Source: Cristatella mucedo | Lineage: Eukaryota > Bryozoa > Phylactolaemata > Cristatellidae | Assembly: GCA_009760855.2 (NCBI GenBank) | Contig: WPIO01000011.1 | Coordinates: 4,082,501-4,146,500, forward strand | Direction: 5' to 3' | DNA length: 64,000 bases | In this document: piece after piece, positions 1-10,645 of the stretch | Position numbering within the stretch: the stretch's first letter is position 1 | Layout of the letters: every line of letters begins with the position of its first letter | The notes under the pieces: generated by a model | Database searches by the model: none | What the model was told of the DNA's origin: nothing | What the model saw: the letters and a program-made list of their open reading frames with translations, nothing else | Translations under genes and position numbers: made by a program

Positions 1-455
1 AGGTGCATGTTTGCAGTGTTGAGGTGTTTGCATAGCCAAAGTAATATAAAGATATGAAAAAGAAATATAAACAACTACATACTACTTGATAATTATGGCT
101 AGCGTCGTGCTAATCACTAAAAGGAGTGCTGCAAACTCCAGTACACCATGGCGACAGAATGGGTTGAAGGAATAATCATACACTGGCTGACGATGACCAA
201 ACGCTGGGTCCTAAAGACCAATTGCCTTGCCCATTAGCTAGACCCAGGGGCTAAGCACTTGGTGGTAAATCTCACGCTGCACAACAGGAAAACTTCCCAT
301 CAATAAGCGGTCGTCACGATAACTACATCATCTGCTATGTGGCAGCACACTCGCTGCCCTGGAACCTATGCCCTACTGCAGTCTGTACACATCGCACGGA
401 GAGCAGGAAGAGCCGCTGCCACAGGTTCGCTCAGAGCAAGCCAGCCAGCAGTAAG

Positions 456-830
456 TCAAAGCTCAAAGAAGCTCTGGCAGAGCAGATTGACGCTGAATGC
501 CAGCTTGAGCAAGCCAACATGGGGCACGGCAACATCCTGGCTCTGTGCGACGAGGTAAACAGAGCACGCTTCTCTTCTTCTAGGAGCTTCGGCGTAGCGA
601 ATGTATGCAGGCACACCATTCTCAGCAAGAAGCTGGTAAGCGTGCTCTTTGTAGTAGCTGCACGCAGTATCGGCGTAGGCCGTCATGGAGCGTTGGCTGA
701 AGGTCTGCAGCCTGTCTTCTGTCTCGTCTAAGCCAAGAGTGACTAAACTCAAAGTGCTGCAGCCAAAGCTTGAATGGTGGCCATTTAAAGATAAGACGGG
801 TCTCTGCACAGGCGACTTTTCAGCTGGCAT
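456..830 (-). CDS. Hypothetical ORF, 124 codons
   Basis: An ATG-initiated frame of 124 residues runs from 830 to 456 on the minus strand. Its composition is not obviously low-complexity and it has a possible amphipathic middle section, but I recognise no domain, signal peptide or membrane segment. The plus strand is also open across 339-731, with a lysine- and glutamate-rich stretch around 460-550. At most one strand is likely to code, and both may be chance. No start context or splice site settles it, so this is a weak candidate. Confidence 0.15.
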   Translation of the reverse strand: MPAEKSPVQRPVLSLNGHHSSFGCSTLSLVTLGLDETEDRLQTFSQRSMTAYADTACSYYKEHAYQLLAENGVPAYIRYAEAPRRREACSVYLVAQSQDVAVPHVGLLKLAFSVNLLCQSFFEL

Positions 831-2852
831 AGCTACAATCGATAGCCAATTACCAGCCCTTTAGCCGGAGGCTTCTGTTATCGGCTTGTAGCAGGCAGAT
901 GGTGGAAGTGGTTGGGCTTAAGAATGACTAAGAAATCTGGCTTTATTTTGGGGATGTAAGTACAAGTGAAGCCAATAGAACTTCCGTTCGACTTTTTAGA
1001 ACGTGGTTTGCATCCATTTCGGCTGCAGCAAGAGCTGCGTAAAGCAAAAACCAAATATCTGATAACTAGACCTCATTGGTAAGCAGCAGACCCCAGCCAC
1101 TTGGCTTAGTCAGCAGCGAAATGTATTCGTGCAAGAAGACGTGAACGGTCCTAGTGCCAGATCGTAGGCTGGCACATGTTGCAGCCAATTTAGCAGCATC
1201 TCTAGCTGGCAGACCACAGAAACTTTAATGCGACCGTATGCAGTCCTCTCCAGGCAACAAGGAGTGAATTCGAAGACAGAGCTTGTTCATGAACGGCCGT
1301 CACGTGACAGGTCGTGGCCAGCGATTGACATACCGTATGAATTCCGAAGTGCTATCACCAGCTTCCTATAGTCATTCTGTCCTTCTCGTTCAGCAGCCAC
1401 AAGCTGTCCTATACTGGCGAGCATCCGGCTCTCCACCAGCTCATTAAACACGTGACGATGTCAGGCGTCCAGCATGAGCTGCAGCAGAGAGCCGTGGAAA
1501 CTCTTTGGTCGCAGGATAAGACGTAGGTACGCCACAATTACAGTAAACGCAAAGCGGCCAGTGATAGATGAGCCCGATAAGCAATAAGCTCTGAAGTTTT
1601 CATTTCTCACTGAAATGGATTTGTGATTGCTAAGGCTATAGGTTTTAATTTATAGCCACTGTAGTGACAATGGACGCACAGGTCACTTGATAAGACTAAA
1701 GAGTTTGCAATTTTTTTTTTAATGGGACAGAAGTCAAAGTGGCACATATTTCTTAGACGTGCTTTTGCCTTCAGAATCTCTGTGTCCTGCTTCGTAGGGT
1801 GGCATTTGTATCAGGCCGTTTTCAGGAAGAGGAGTTGGAATTAGCATCGGGACATGGTTGCAGCTAATGGAAAACTTTCTCCATTTCACAGTGTACGATT
1901 CCACTAGATAGGCAACGTGGCGTTTTTGTAAAACTCTCTATAGCAGAAGGAAATTTTAAGCTTCAGTAATTACATGCAACAGCTGTTCGTCGCTGGAATT
2001 GATTTACTTCGTGAATTCAGTAGAGTTTAGGCGTGCCGAAGAGGGACAAATACGCTTAAATTGCAAACGTGTATTTAATTGTTAACCCCTTTTTATGTAG
2101 GGTACATGGACGGACATAGAAAAACTGATTCAAGAGATACTGTGGCCAAGAAAATGGTAAGTAATACACTGCTAGATTTTTTAGTAACTTGAAAACTGCC
2201 TTTAATATGTTTTGTAGGTATCCCTTGATTTTCGTTCGCATCCGCTTCTTCAGCTCAGGTTAGGCTAAATTGATATATACTTACAGCTCGAACTGATTGG
2301 AGTAAATCAATTAGAAGATTTGACACCAATGACGAAACTTTCGCAATATTATCACCGAAAGTCTGCGCATCCCTTGCGAGCCTACATCGTAACCAATAGG
2401 TCTATTCCGGAATGGGTGTTCCGTCATACTCACTAAGCTAGGAGCTAAGAACACGAGCAAAGCATCGAGCGAGAAATAATTCTTCGGCAAAGGCCAATTA
2501 CGAAGTTAAGTTTGAAAGCTAATCGCTGCAGCTGACAGCTGCATTCTGCAGCAAGCAATCACCAGCTGTAGGGTCATTCAACGAGAGACTTTGGAAGTTC
2601 TTGGCAACTTACCAAAACAGTTCATTCCATTCTTTAAAGCTAGAGGTTGGTTTTATTATAAAGCGTTGAATTTCGGTGGCTAGCCTTCTCCATTTGACAG
2701 ATTTTTCCACTTCCATCCTAGTAACTTGAATGCAATTAGCATCGTATCATGTATTGCACTGTATTTAACAAAATAATATATAAATAGTCAAACATGTAGC
2801 AAGTGTTTGACCGTGCAAAGAAAAATGGTCACACTTTGCACTTAGGCAGCAC

Positions 2853-2890
2853 CATGCTAGGTGCTCCCTCCCAGCCGAGCACCTAGCATG
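2853..2890. repeat. Perfect 14-bp inverted repeat (hairpin)
   Basis: Arms at 2853-2866 and 2877-2890 are exact reverse complements of 14 bases, separated by a 10-base loop. The arm starts CATGCTAGGTG. No coding frame or transposon end was recognised beside it, so its role is unknown. It could be the remains of a small foldback element. Confidence 0.8.
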
Positions 2891-3064
2891 CACTTTCGGA
2901 CCAAGACGTTCATCTATTCACGTACGAATGCTTACATTTCGAGCGACTTGAGCGAAAGGAGGGCCTACACTAGATTAGTGGTAAAGGCCTGTGCTTACCA
3001 CATGACTGTATCGCTGTAGCTATAGATGAGGTCCAAGCAAGTGCAAAGATCGGCAAGAAAAAAA

Positions 3065-3225
3065 TAGGAAATATATTTCATTTGTATTGCGCTCGAAGAG
3101 AACCTAATCTCTACTCAGGCGCTTCGCACATGCCACGGGGCTCGAGCCTACGATCTCGGCCAGCACCTTGGTCGGTGCGAGCACCTGAAACCACTGAGCC
3201 AAAGAAAGCCCAGTATGCTATAAAG
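3065..3225 (-). mobile_element. SINE-2 copy (tRNA head, LINE-A-like tail)
   Basis: Read on the minus strand, the element starts with a tRNA-like head in which a GGCTCAGTGG A-box-like segment and a GGCTCGAGCCC B-box-like segment can be seen. It ends with a tail close to the 3' end of the L2-type LINE-A (GCGCCTGAGTAGAGATTAGG, then an AT-rich end). The same layout recurs at 44243-44395 and 61246-61389. SINEs are non-coding, transcribed by RNA polymerase III and copied by a partner LINE. This copy is moderately diverged. Confidence 0.7.
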
Positions 3226-3344
3226 CACTGAATGACAGCTGAAGGCAGTCAGTGGAGTTGAGCCTTGCGAACTTGTTTTGGGCTGCTACTACGTGGTCAA
3301 ATGAAGGAGGAGCAATTTGCTCTCTATGACCTCAGCAATTAAGT

Positions 3345-4071
3345 TGTACGCAGGCTAGGTTCGGTTGGCTGGGACGGGACGGCTGTAATGTGCTCAGGGT
3401 CACCGGCTAGGCCGGGTCTGGCCTATGGCAGGTGTGGTGACGAAGGGTCACCGGGGCTCCGCGGTAGAAGTTGGCTGAGTAAGTCGTGGTGTTGGAGGCT
3501 CCCGGTCTGGCCGAGTTATGCACCTGGATTCGTGCAGGCGTGTTCTGGCGATGCGGGCCACGCACGCAAGGCAATGAGTGCCCAAGGCCCGAGCGGAGCT
3601 GGATAGCACGATCATTGTTGTGACTTGTATATTCCGCGTTCCCGTGTAGAGTGTTCGTGCCCTCCCTCCCCCGTGAGTAGGCGTCTTTCGGCGGAAGCTC
3701 TCGACTGTGGTGGACGTCGACTCCGACTAGCCAAGCAGTTACTCAGCTAGCCGGATCTTTTACGGCTAACGGTTGTACTTGTGGGACGGAGTCCTGCGAC
3801 CGTGTGACCGTGGAAGCCGACTGAGAGAAACTTACACGCTCGTTCGTGCCTGCGGCGTCATCTCGCGCCTCTGTAGTTCACCATGTATAGGACATTCCTC
3901 TGTAGATTCGTTTAGTTCCCGTTTTGTTGTTGGTGCATGCGATATTATAGAGAGGTCTAAATTGACGGCCGCTCGTCTTACCCTAGCTCAGCGACATGGC
4001 GAGCGGCAGCGTGGCCGGAGTATGGCGGGGCTTGGCGAGAAATAACCTCTGACCCGCGGAACTTGGCTACA
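3345..4071 (+). mobile_element. Solo LTR (family X, copy 1)
   Basis: A 727-bp block matches 24028-24774 along its whole length. It begins TGTAC and ends CTACA, the inverted TG...CA ends typical of LTRs, and is flanked on both sides by AAGT (3341-3344 and 4072-4075), a 4-bp target-site duplication. A TATA-like GTATATTCC lies near 3628. No retroviral coding region or primer-binding site follows, so this is a solo LTR left by recombination between the two ends of an inserted element. Orientation follows from the poly(A) signal in the other copy. Frames inside it (3388-3606, 3773-4045) are not genes. Confidence 0.85.
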
Positions 4072-4364
4072 AAGTTAACGAGCAGACTGATGGAAAGTAA
4101 AATTGGACCTAAGCCTGCTATCGAGCCTCTTTGCGATTCTTCCGCTAGACCAAAGGTCAAAGGGTGCTATAAACCTACCTGGCAAGAGGCACGCTGACGT
4201 AAACCATGCACGTTCTTTTAACCACTGACTAGTGGGTAGCATTTACTGGACTACGGCCACATTATTTGCACTGAAAGTGCAGAACGGTCGTGGCACCATA
4301 GATCCGGCATCGGCCCGTCGGTCTGTCTGTTCGAGCACTTTGAGCCTCGTGAGGTGAAGCTAAA

Positions 4365-4510
4365 AAAAGGTTGGCTGACACGAACAGCCTCATTTCTATA
4401 GCGGCAGAAGGGCTGTGGCAATAACGTCTATGGCAATCGCTTGCAGAAGGCGATAAAATATCGGCAGCGCCTGACTCGAACAGACGACCCGGGTCGTGAA
4501 GAGCTAGCAG
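4365..4510 (-). mobile_element. SINE-1 copy, diverged
   Basis: The block reads like the reverse complement of the SINE-1 copies at 7041 and 38219: the CAGCCTCATTTCTATAGCGG tail side comes first and a degraded B-box (GACTCGAACAGACG) follows. The A-box side has largely decayed. It is recognised only by comparison with better copies in this window. Confidence 0.55.
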
Positions 4511-7040
4511 CTACCAACCCCTAGGGAAAGACCCATATAAACATCGTAGCCAAGAGGAGTTCCTCCACTTGAACCTTGAATTGCCAATGTCGACTCCTCG
4601 GTCCTATTTCCTTGACACTAGTTGTACTTTATAGGAATTTACAATAGTTACACGTGACTAAAGGTTTGCACCGCTGTCTGGAGCATTACCAAAAGCGTCT
4701 GGCTTCCAGGTAGAGGTCTCATTTTCAATTCCTGAAAATAAAAGCAGCTAATAGCTGAAGCTGCGCACGACCTACATATAACAGATTAAATGATGTACAA
4801 CGATACGTTTTTTATTAAAGAAAAGTTCTCATGAAAGATATTCTATAAGCAGACACCAGTCTAAGCGATATTAATTGATAGCATGAAAATACGTTTGAAA
4901 ACTATAATGATAACAGTTGGTAGCATTTAAAGGTCACTTATTTTGGCTTTTCTTCGCGGTCGCATTTTTAAAGTCATTTTAAATATCTCCCGATAGCTTC
5001 TACCTAATACCTAATAACTAATAGCAGTAATAATAAAACGTAATACCTTCTACCTAATATTCTGTATAATACCTGCTACTAGGAGTTAGCGTTCCGCATA
5101 CTTATCAGAAGTGCTTGAACGGTGCCAGAATCCAAGTTCTGTCTGGCCTACTTTGAAGAACATTTTTCTTAGCTAGCTTTCCGCTTTGAATTTCAGAGCC
5201 ACGGGCCTTTACTTAGCCGGTCCAGGGATTCTTCACTTCCCGTCGCGGTTCTTTGGCAGTGATTTAGGTTCGCTGATGCCGACGCTGGAGCAAATGAGAG
5301 CAGCAGCACCATAACCTACGCGCCCACGTCCGAGCGTAGTACACGCATCCGCAAGCCTCCGCGGCGGACTGCCATCCAATTACAAAGCTACCTGACGCTG
5401 ACGATAGGACAGCGACTGGTACGATCATAATTGGTAGCAGGCCGGTGCACGAGTCAGGATATCCGACAACAGGATGTTGCACCTCGATGAAGAATCGTTA
5501 GCGGATGCCGCACGTTCGTGCTCGCTGTGTAACCGCTGTGAGCGCAAGCGGCAGCAGCAGCAGCCCAACTCAGAGGCACCACTCACGTTTCATTTCAGCC
5601 GGCCGCCCACTTCGACTACCGCCTCCTATTGCGGAAGGGGACGGTCGATGTGAGATAGCGGCACGGAAAGTCGCGAATTCGATGCACGTGAGCGGAAGTG
5701 CATGCGTCGGGAAAATGCCGCTCAGAGTTAGCAACAGATTTTGTGCCGTGGCGTCGGTAAGTAAAACAACCGGAGTAGTGTGCTCGACATGTCCTAATCG
5801 CTCCAGCCTGAAAAGTATTATGAACCTGGTATTTTTTATCAGTCGTCCTTAAAGTATGACTCTTTATTATTCGCGACTGACTGTAAATAGAATGTGTGTA
5901 ATCTTTTCCGTCGTTTTAACTTTTTGAACCTTCTCTTGCGTGCAAACGGCCGTAGAAGTCTTTATCTTCGTCGGAAAAAGGCGAGACCATAATTCACGAC
6001 CTCTGTTGACAGATAAACTGGAACCATTTCGAGAGATGACTAAAGTAACACGTCGCACAAAAATGAGACACTGGGCTCACTGAAGAGATTGATGAGAAAG
6101 CCATCAGCTACGAGTACGTCAGTTGTTTTTCCCACCACCCCCGCGCCCTCGCTTACACGTAATTTGGCAAGAGTCATCAGAAATGGCCGCACTTTCTGTA
6201 CTCTGAAGCAACCATGGCTCGCGCATCACCTTGAAAGTGCTAGGCACTAGGTCTCAAATTGCCATTTCTTCAATACAGGCGAAATGCTAGTGTCCTCACG
6301 GGCAACGCTCTCATGAGAACGCCGACTTGCGAGCGAGCCGTGAGTGTGCGCTTTGAGCTGAATGGGTGAAGCCTCAAAGCCCTAAATATGAAGCCCTGCG
6401 TCAATCTTTGGAATATTTGGCGCACGTGGGTGCTGGTAATGATGCGTGCGGCTTTCGCGTCCAGTCAGAACTTTGCCGCAAACGCAGCGCTCGTAGCGGT
6501 GCGTCGGTCTCAACCGACGTGCGCTGAATACTGGTAACGCCTGAAACTAGTAGCACTTATAAACATAAATATATACATACGTACACACTTATAAATATAC
6601 TCAACTGCAGCGAAGGCATTAGACTCGCGAATATAGTTAAATTCTTTGTTACAATGAAGCGCCGTCTGTCGCTGGTGTCGTCATTGACATAACAGAAACG
6701 GTAACTATACGTAAGCCTCTAAATTGACAGACGCCGGAACGACCGGTTGAATGCAGATTCATATGAAATCACGGTCGCATGTTTGCATCTTCTCTAGCCT
6801 GGGGATGTCGATGAGTACACTACAATGGATTGATTTGACATGAATATAAACTGAACCACAGTCGGCATGATGGGAAAGTACTTGCGATCTCAGTCCTTCC
6901 TAACGCAAGAGCTCTGGTGCTCATTCACCGCTTGTTACCGGTGTAACGGGCAAGTGTATACCCCTCCCAGAGTCTGCCCAGAGTCTACCCGGGGTCGAAA
7001 CGGCATTGGCTAAGTTAGAATCGGAGTTAAAACGGCTGGG
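4511..7040. other. Unrecognised sequence
   Basis: No gene or repeat family was recognised. A frame at 5505-5852 (115 codons) contains a strong-looking splice donor, GGTAAGT, at 5757, and could be the edge of an exon, but no acceptor partner or protein family is visible. The rest has short frames only. Confidence 0.4.
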
Positions 7041-7230
7041 CGAGCCGTGATGGCACACTAGGTAAGGCGGTTGCTTTCACGACCTCAATACCGAGGTCGT
7101 GGGTTCGATTCCTGCAGTGGGCAATTCTCTATCGCCACTGCAACCGGTGGTGATTGCCGCAAAGGCTCTTCTGTCGCTATACAAAAAGAGGCTGCTTAAT
7201 CCGCTAGGATTTATTTATTTTATTCTTAGG
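7041..7230 (+). mobile_element. SINE-1 copy (reference copy)
   Basis: A tRNA-like head carries an A-box-like GATGGCACACTAGG and a clear B-box, GTGGGTTCGATTCC. A tRNA-unrelated body follows (CTATACAAAAAGAGGCTGC) and the copy ends in an ATTT repeat. The copy at 38219-38402 matches it closely, including the body and the (ATTT)/(CATTT) tail. Further copies lie at 15575, 18219, 39998, 62757 and 62898. The combination of RNA polymerase III boxes, a shared body and a simple tail is diagnostic of a tRNA-derived SINE. Confidence 0.85.
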
Positions 7231-7430
7231 CGACTTTATACCAGGGTTGTATAATAGGCTAGACCAAACTTGATCCCCTCCGAGCCAGAATGCACCCGAT
7301 CTGAAAGATGACGCAGAGTACAATGTTTGTTAACTGTGGTCTTTTAACCTCTTCCAATTATTGTTGATTTTTCAGTAGCAATTATCCAAACAGAGAACAT
7401 TCTCAACAAATCTCCGCTGATATCCGACAA

Positions 7431-8715
7431 AGAACTTGCGCCGATATTTAAAAGCGTATAAATGAAGTGAGATTTTCAATTTGATCAATTAAAGCGTTTT
7501 TCAGAAACAGTTGAGTTGTGGTCATGGTCTGCTCCACAGCGGCTATCGCCGGCGCAAGCAGGTTTGCCAAGCCGGTGACTCCGATTGCTTAGCCTGCAGA
7601 CTGCATGTGTGCCTGACCGCTTGGCCGGTCAAGATCATTGAATAATAACAATAATAATAATAATGCACTTGATAAAGCGCTGTCAGAGAATTCAATCTCT
7701 CTTTAGGCGCTTTACATTTGCTGCAATGGGAAACGCGACTGAATGGCGAGTGGTATCGAGCTTGACAAACAACATGAATAGCATGATTAGGGTTGACATG
7801 CACAGGGTCAGCATGCAAATGTGGTTAGTGGCAGCATGCACAGTGTCAGCACGCATAAGCACATCAAGGACGAATCTCAGGGACCCACTAAATGCTGTCC
7901 TAAATAGGTGTGTTTTCAAGCTCTTTTTAAATGTGGCCAAGTCAGTGGATGTTGTGACGCAAGTCGGGAGTGAGTTCCAGGATTTGGGAGCATACGAACT
8001 AAATGCACGGTCTCCAAAGGATTTGAGGTTTGTACGAGGTATTGGTAAATTTTTGGATTCGGAAAAGCGGCTGGTACGATGCTTGGCCTGGTGGGGAGTA
8101 GATCTGAGAGATAGGCTGGGAACCGCAAAGACGACTGTGCTAATAAAGTATTGCTTTGCTTGCCGTGAAACTAGCGTCACTCAAGAGATGGTGCTATACT
8201 ACGGTGATGTCTCTACTCTGCGACGATGCCTATACTCTGCAACTGCTGCTGTAAAAAAGCGTGAACTTGCTGCCATCATTAACAGTGCCAGGAGCAGCGT
8301 CGACAGAGGCTCGGGCGCCAGCACGAAGAGAGTTCGGAAGCAGCGAGTTCCAGAGCCTTGGTCCTACAGAGCAGAGGGATTGATCGCCTACGGTCTTCAA
8401 TCTTAAATACGGGACACTTACAACTCGAATTAAGCCAGCAAATGTGAGATTAAACAAAAAGCAAATTTTAAAGCAACGTGGTTTTGTGGATATAAAGCCA
8501 ACAAGCTAGATTCCCGCACCAGCGGCAGACGCAGGCTGCCACTCTTACAGCCGGGAAGTGAATCGTGGGTTTTCGAGAATCATTTCTAAATCGAGGTCCG
8601 CTCAGAATTACGCAGTATGTACTTGCATAGTCACAATGACTAGAAGCATTGCTATGCTGGAGAGCAATCTACAGCGTACACAATGAGCCCGAGAACTTTC
8701 GGCGGCCACAGGGTA
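7431..8715 (-). mobile_element. LINE-C 3' fragment interrupted by LINE-A
   Basis: The segments 7431-7633 and 8117-8715 are together the reverse complement of 32800-33613. The minus strand contains a short frame (8457-8230) with the motif LKTVGD followed by PRLWNSL, found at the C-terminus of L2/CR1-type LINE ORF2 proteins. The block is thus the 3' end of a LINE related to, but distinct from, LINE-A. The intervening 7634-8116 is a later LINE-A insertion, and the copy at 32800 shows the uninterrupted arrangement. The long plus-strand frame 7663-8406 is antisense and not a gene. Confidence 0.75.
7634..8116 (-). mobile_element. LINE-A (L2-type) 3' fragment
   Basis: On the minus strand this encodes the C-terminal part of a LINE ORF2 (short segments [19 protein letters not shown] and [18 protein letters not shown]), then the 3' UTR ending GAGGCGCTTTATCAAGTGC-like sequence and an ATT microsatellite at 7640-7665. 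L2-clade LINEs end in short microsatellites and are usually 5'-truncated, as here. It is inserted into LINE-C. Confidence 0.85.
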
Positions 8716-8812
8716 GCCAATATTCCGATTTCAAAATAATTATAGAAAAGATTAGGCAGGTGAGAGATCGGAGTAATGTGTGCCAAAAAGAAGAATGGGG
8801 GAGCGAATGAAG

Positions 8813-9627
8813 TGTTATGTGCAGCTGTTATGTTACTATGTCTCCGGCTGCAGCAGCGCTAGTGGAGTCTCGCAGTCCGATACCCGCGGAAGCTGCTGAT
8901 AGATGTTGGCTGGCTTGTCAACCTCCGCCTTCACTCTGTCCAAATAAGAATCGTCTGGAACCCATCCGCCATTCAAGCTGGACAGAGGAGACATTCCAGT
9001 GGCCTAGAGCCGGTATTAATTCCTTACCGTAATGGGCCCTGGTTTCGGGCTCGATACCACTAAGCTCTTGCCCCATTGTCTCAGCTTAGTATTTAAAAGT
9101 CGAGCGACGCTCGCTCTGGGTCTTTTGTCTTTTGGTCTTCTGTCTTTGGTCCGGCTCCGCGCTTCGACGCCGTCGGACTCGTTTCTCTGAAAGCGAGGGA
9201 GGAGGGAGGGCTGTTCGCCAGTGATTGACGGAACAGGACGAAGCAGCGCTAGGAGGATTCGGTGGACTCCACCGAATATGGTCGTATAGCGCCCGAGCTG
9301 GCATTTTGTGTTTCTTTTGTGTTTTGTGTGTGCGCGCTAGCACGCGGTCTCGGCATAAGGATTTGCCGGTGCGAGCTAGACGTAGTTGGCGTGTGTGGAG
9401 TCCTAGCTCTCCGGTTAGGGTTTAGGCTCCGGTTCGCGCTCCGTGTGGAGAAGTATTCCCTCCGCAAGAGTGTTGGTGCTGTTGAGAACGTGCGAGGAGT
9501 GTGGAGATAAAGCTGAACTAGACGCGCAGCGACTTTGTGCGCTTGCGAATAAAGTTCAGTAAAATCCCCAATTTGTGTGTCTCGCTTTCCAATTCACACC
9601 GCAGACTCACGACCCCCTTCAGTAACA
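8813..9627 (+). mobile_element. Candidate LTR (815 bp)
   Basis: The block starts TGTTATG and ends AGTAACA, so the ends are inverted (TGTTA...TAACA). It has a TATA-like TATTTAAAAG at 9090-9099 and a poly(A) signal AATAAA at 9548-9553, in the right order for U3, R and U5. About 10 bases past the end is GGCGCCAGAAAC (9639-9650), which resembles a primer-binding site. No second LTR or coding region is visible, and no other copy is in the window, so the ends are inferred. The many short frames here are unlikely to be genes. Confidence 0.45.
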
Positions 9628-9900
9628 GTAAGCAGGTCGGCGCCAGAAACGCTCGTTTCGTGGCGGCCAGCTTATTGCGCGTAGGCGCGCACCGAACGGC
9701 AGTAGGCGCAATGCTACGCCGCTAGGTAAGCGGCAGGTCAAGCCTACTCCGCCGAGCCTTCGGCGTTACAAAAGGCCACACCTAGCCAACCGTCCGACCG
9801 CCAGCCGAGAGCTGGTCACACACCAGTGGCCGAGAAGCAACTGGCACACACAACACAGCCCTGGCGCGGATTTTTTGACCATCACCCAAATTTTCGTGTT
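9628..9900 (+). other. Possible leader of the LTR element at 8813
   Basis: This GC-rich stretch follows the candidate primer-binding site. It could be the untranslated leader of the same retroelement, but I see no gag or pol motif before recognisable sequence ends. Confidence 0.2.
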
Positions 9901-10173
9901 TTTATCGCTCACAATATTTGATATGACAAGGTACAATTTGACCCAGAGAGGTATGGTGTCTTAGTCCATAATTAGGCCGCGAAGTATAAACGGGCCTAGA
10001 CTGCTTCAAGCTAGAGTGTACTCCAATAATATAATACGGCCTGCGAAAATACAGTAAGTAGCCAGTTACGTCGGCGTGACCACGACCAGTCACCTACTGA
10101 CTGCTATACGTCACAGGAACAAGAATTGAGATATAATTTTATAAATAAAAACTAACTTGATCATTAATATGTC

Positions 10174-10245
10174 GTCTCCGTGGTGTAGCGGTTATCACGT
10201 CTGCCTCACACGCAGAAGGTCCCCAGTTCGATCCTGGGCGGAGAC
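10174..10245 (+). tRNA. tRNA-Val (anticodon CAC)
   Basis: The 72-nt gene folds as a cloverleaf: acceptor arms GTCTCCG/CGGAGAC pair fully, the D arm is GTGTAGCGGTTATCAC, the anticodon stem TCTGC/GCAGA holds loop CTCACAC with anticodon CAC, and the T arm is CCCAG-TTCGATC-CTGGG. The B-box is AGTTCGATCCT. A TTTTTT run right after the gene serves as RNA polymerase III terminator. CCA is not encoded, as usual in eukaryotes. No intron is present. Confidence 0.97.
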
Positions 10246-10573
10246 AGTTTTTTGAGTTTCTCGTTTTTGAGCAGCCGCTGATGGGAGGCCCGGTTAGGTA
10301 CTAATTCAAATGGGTAGGCTGGAGCGAGAGAGTGGAGGGATCTAAACTGCTTATTTGAGTTTCTATCATTTGTACTGTCACTCACATCTAAAAACAAAAA
10401 CAAAGCATGTTCGTTGAAGAGTAAGTAGCCAGTGATGGTAGTAGGCCTGTTAGGAAGGAACTCATTAAGAGTTTGGGTTGTCACTCACATCTAAAAACAA
10501 ATACAAAACAAGCTTTAGTAGTTACTGGCTACTTTAATAACTGTAAACAAGAAACTAAGAAACTCAAAAAGCT

Positions 10574-10645
10574 GTCTCCGCCCAGGATCGAACTGGGGAC
10601 CTTCTGCGTGTGAGGCAGACGTGATAACCGCTACACCACGGAGAC
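10574..10645 (-). tRNA. tRNA-Val (anticodon CAC)
   Basis: The 72-nt sequence is identical to the gene at 10174 but on the opposite strand. Acceptor, D, anticodon and T arms all pair, and a TTTTT run follows on the minus strand. The two genes converge with 328 bp between their 3' ends, so they form the arms of the inverted duplication. Confidence 0.97.

Larger units (their letters stand above)
1..3064. other. Mostly unrecognised sequence with two overlapping ORFs
   Basis: No known gene, RNA gene or repeat family was recognised here apart from a short hairpin at 2853-2890, listed separately. Between 337 and 830 both strands are open: a minus-strand ATG frame of 124 codons (830 to 456) and a plus-strand frame of about 130 codons. 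Neither resembles a family I know. Past 830 stops are frequent in all frames and the sequence looks intergenic. Confidence 0.5.

Noticed and set aside
7663-8406. Plus-strand open frame of 247 codons
   Set aside because: It runs antisense across LINE-A and LINE-C sequence and includes parts of both; no domain and the start codon is arbitrary.
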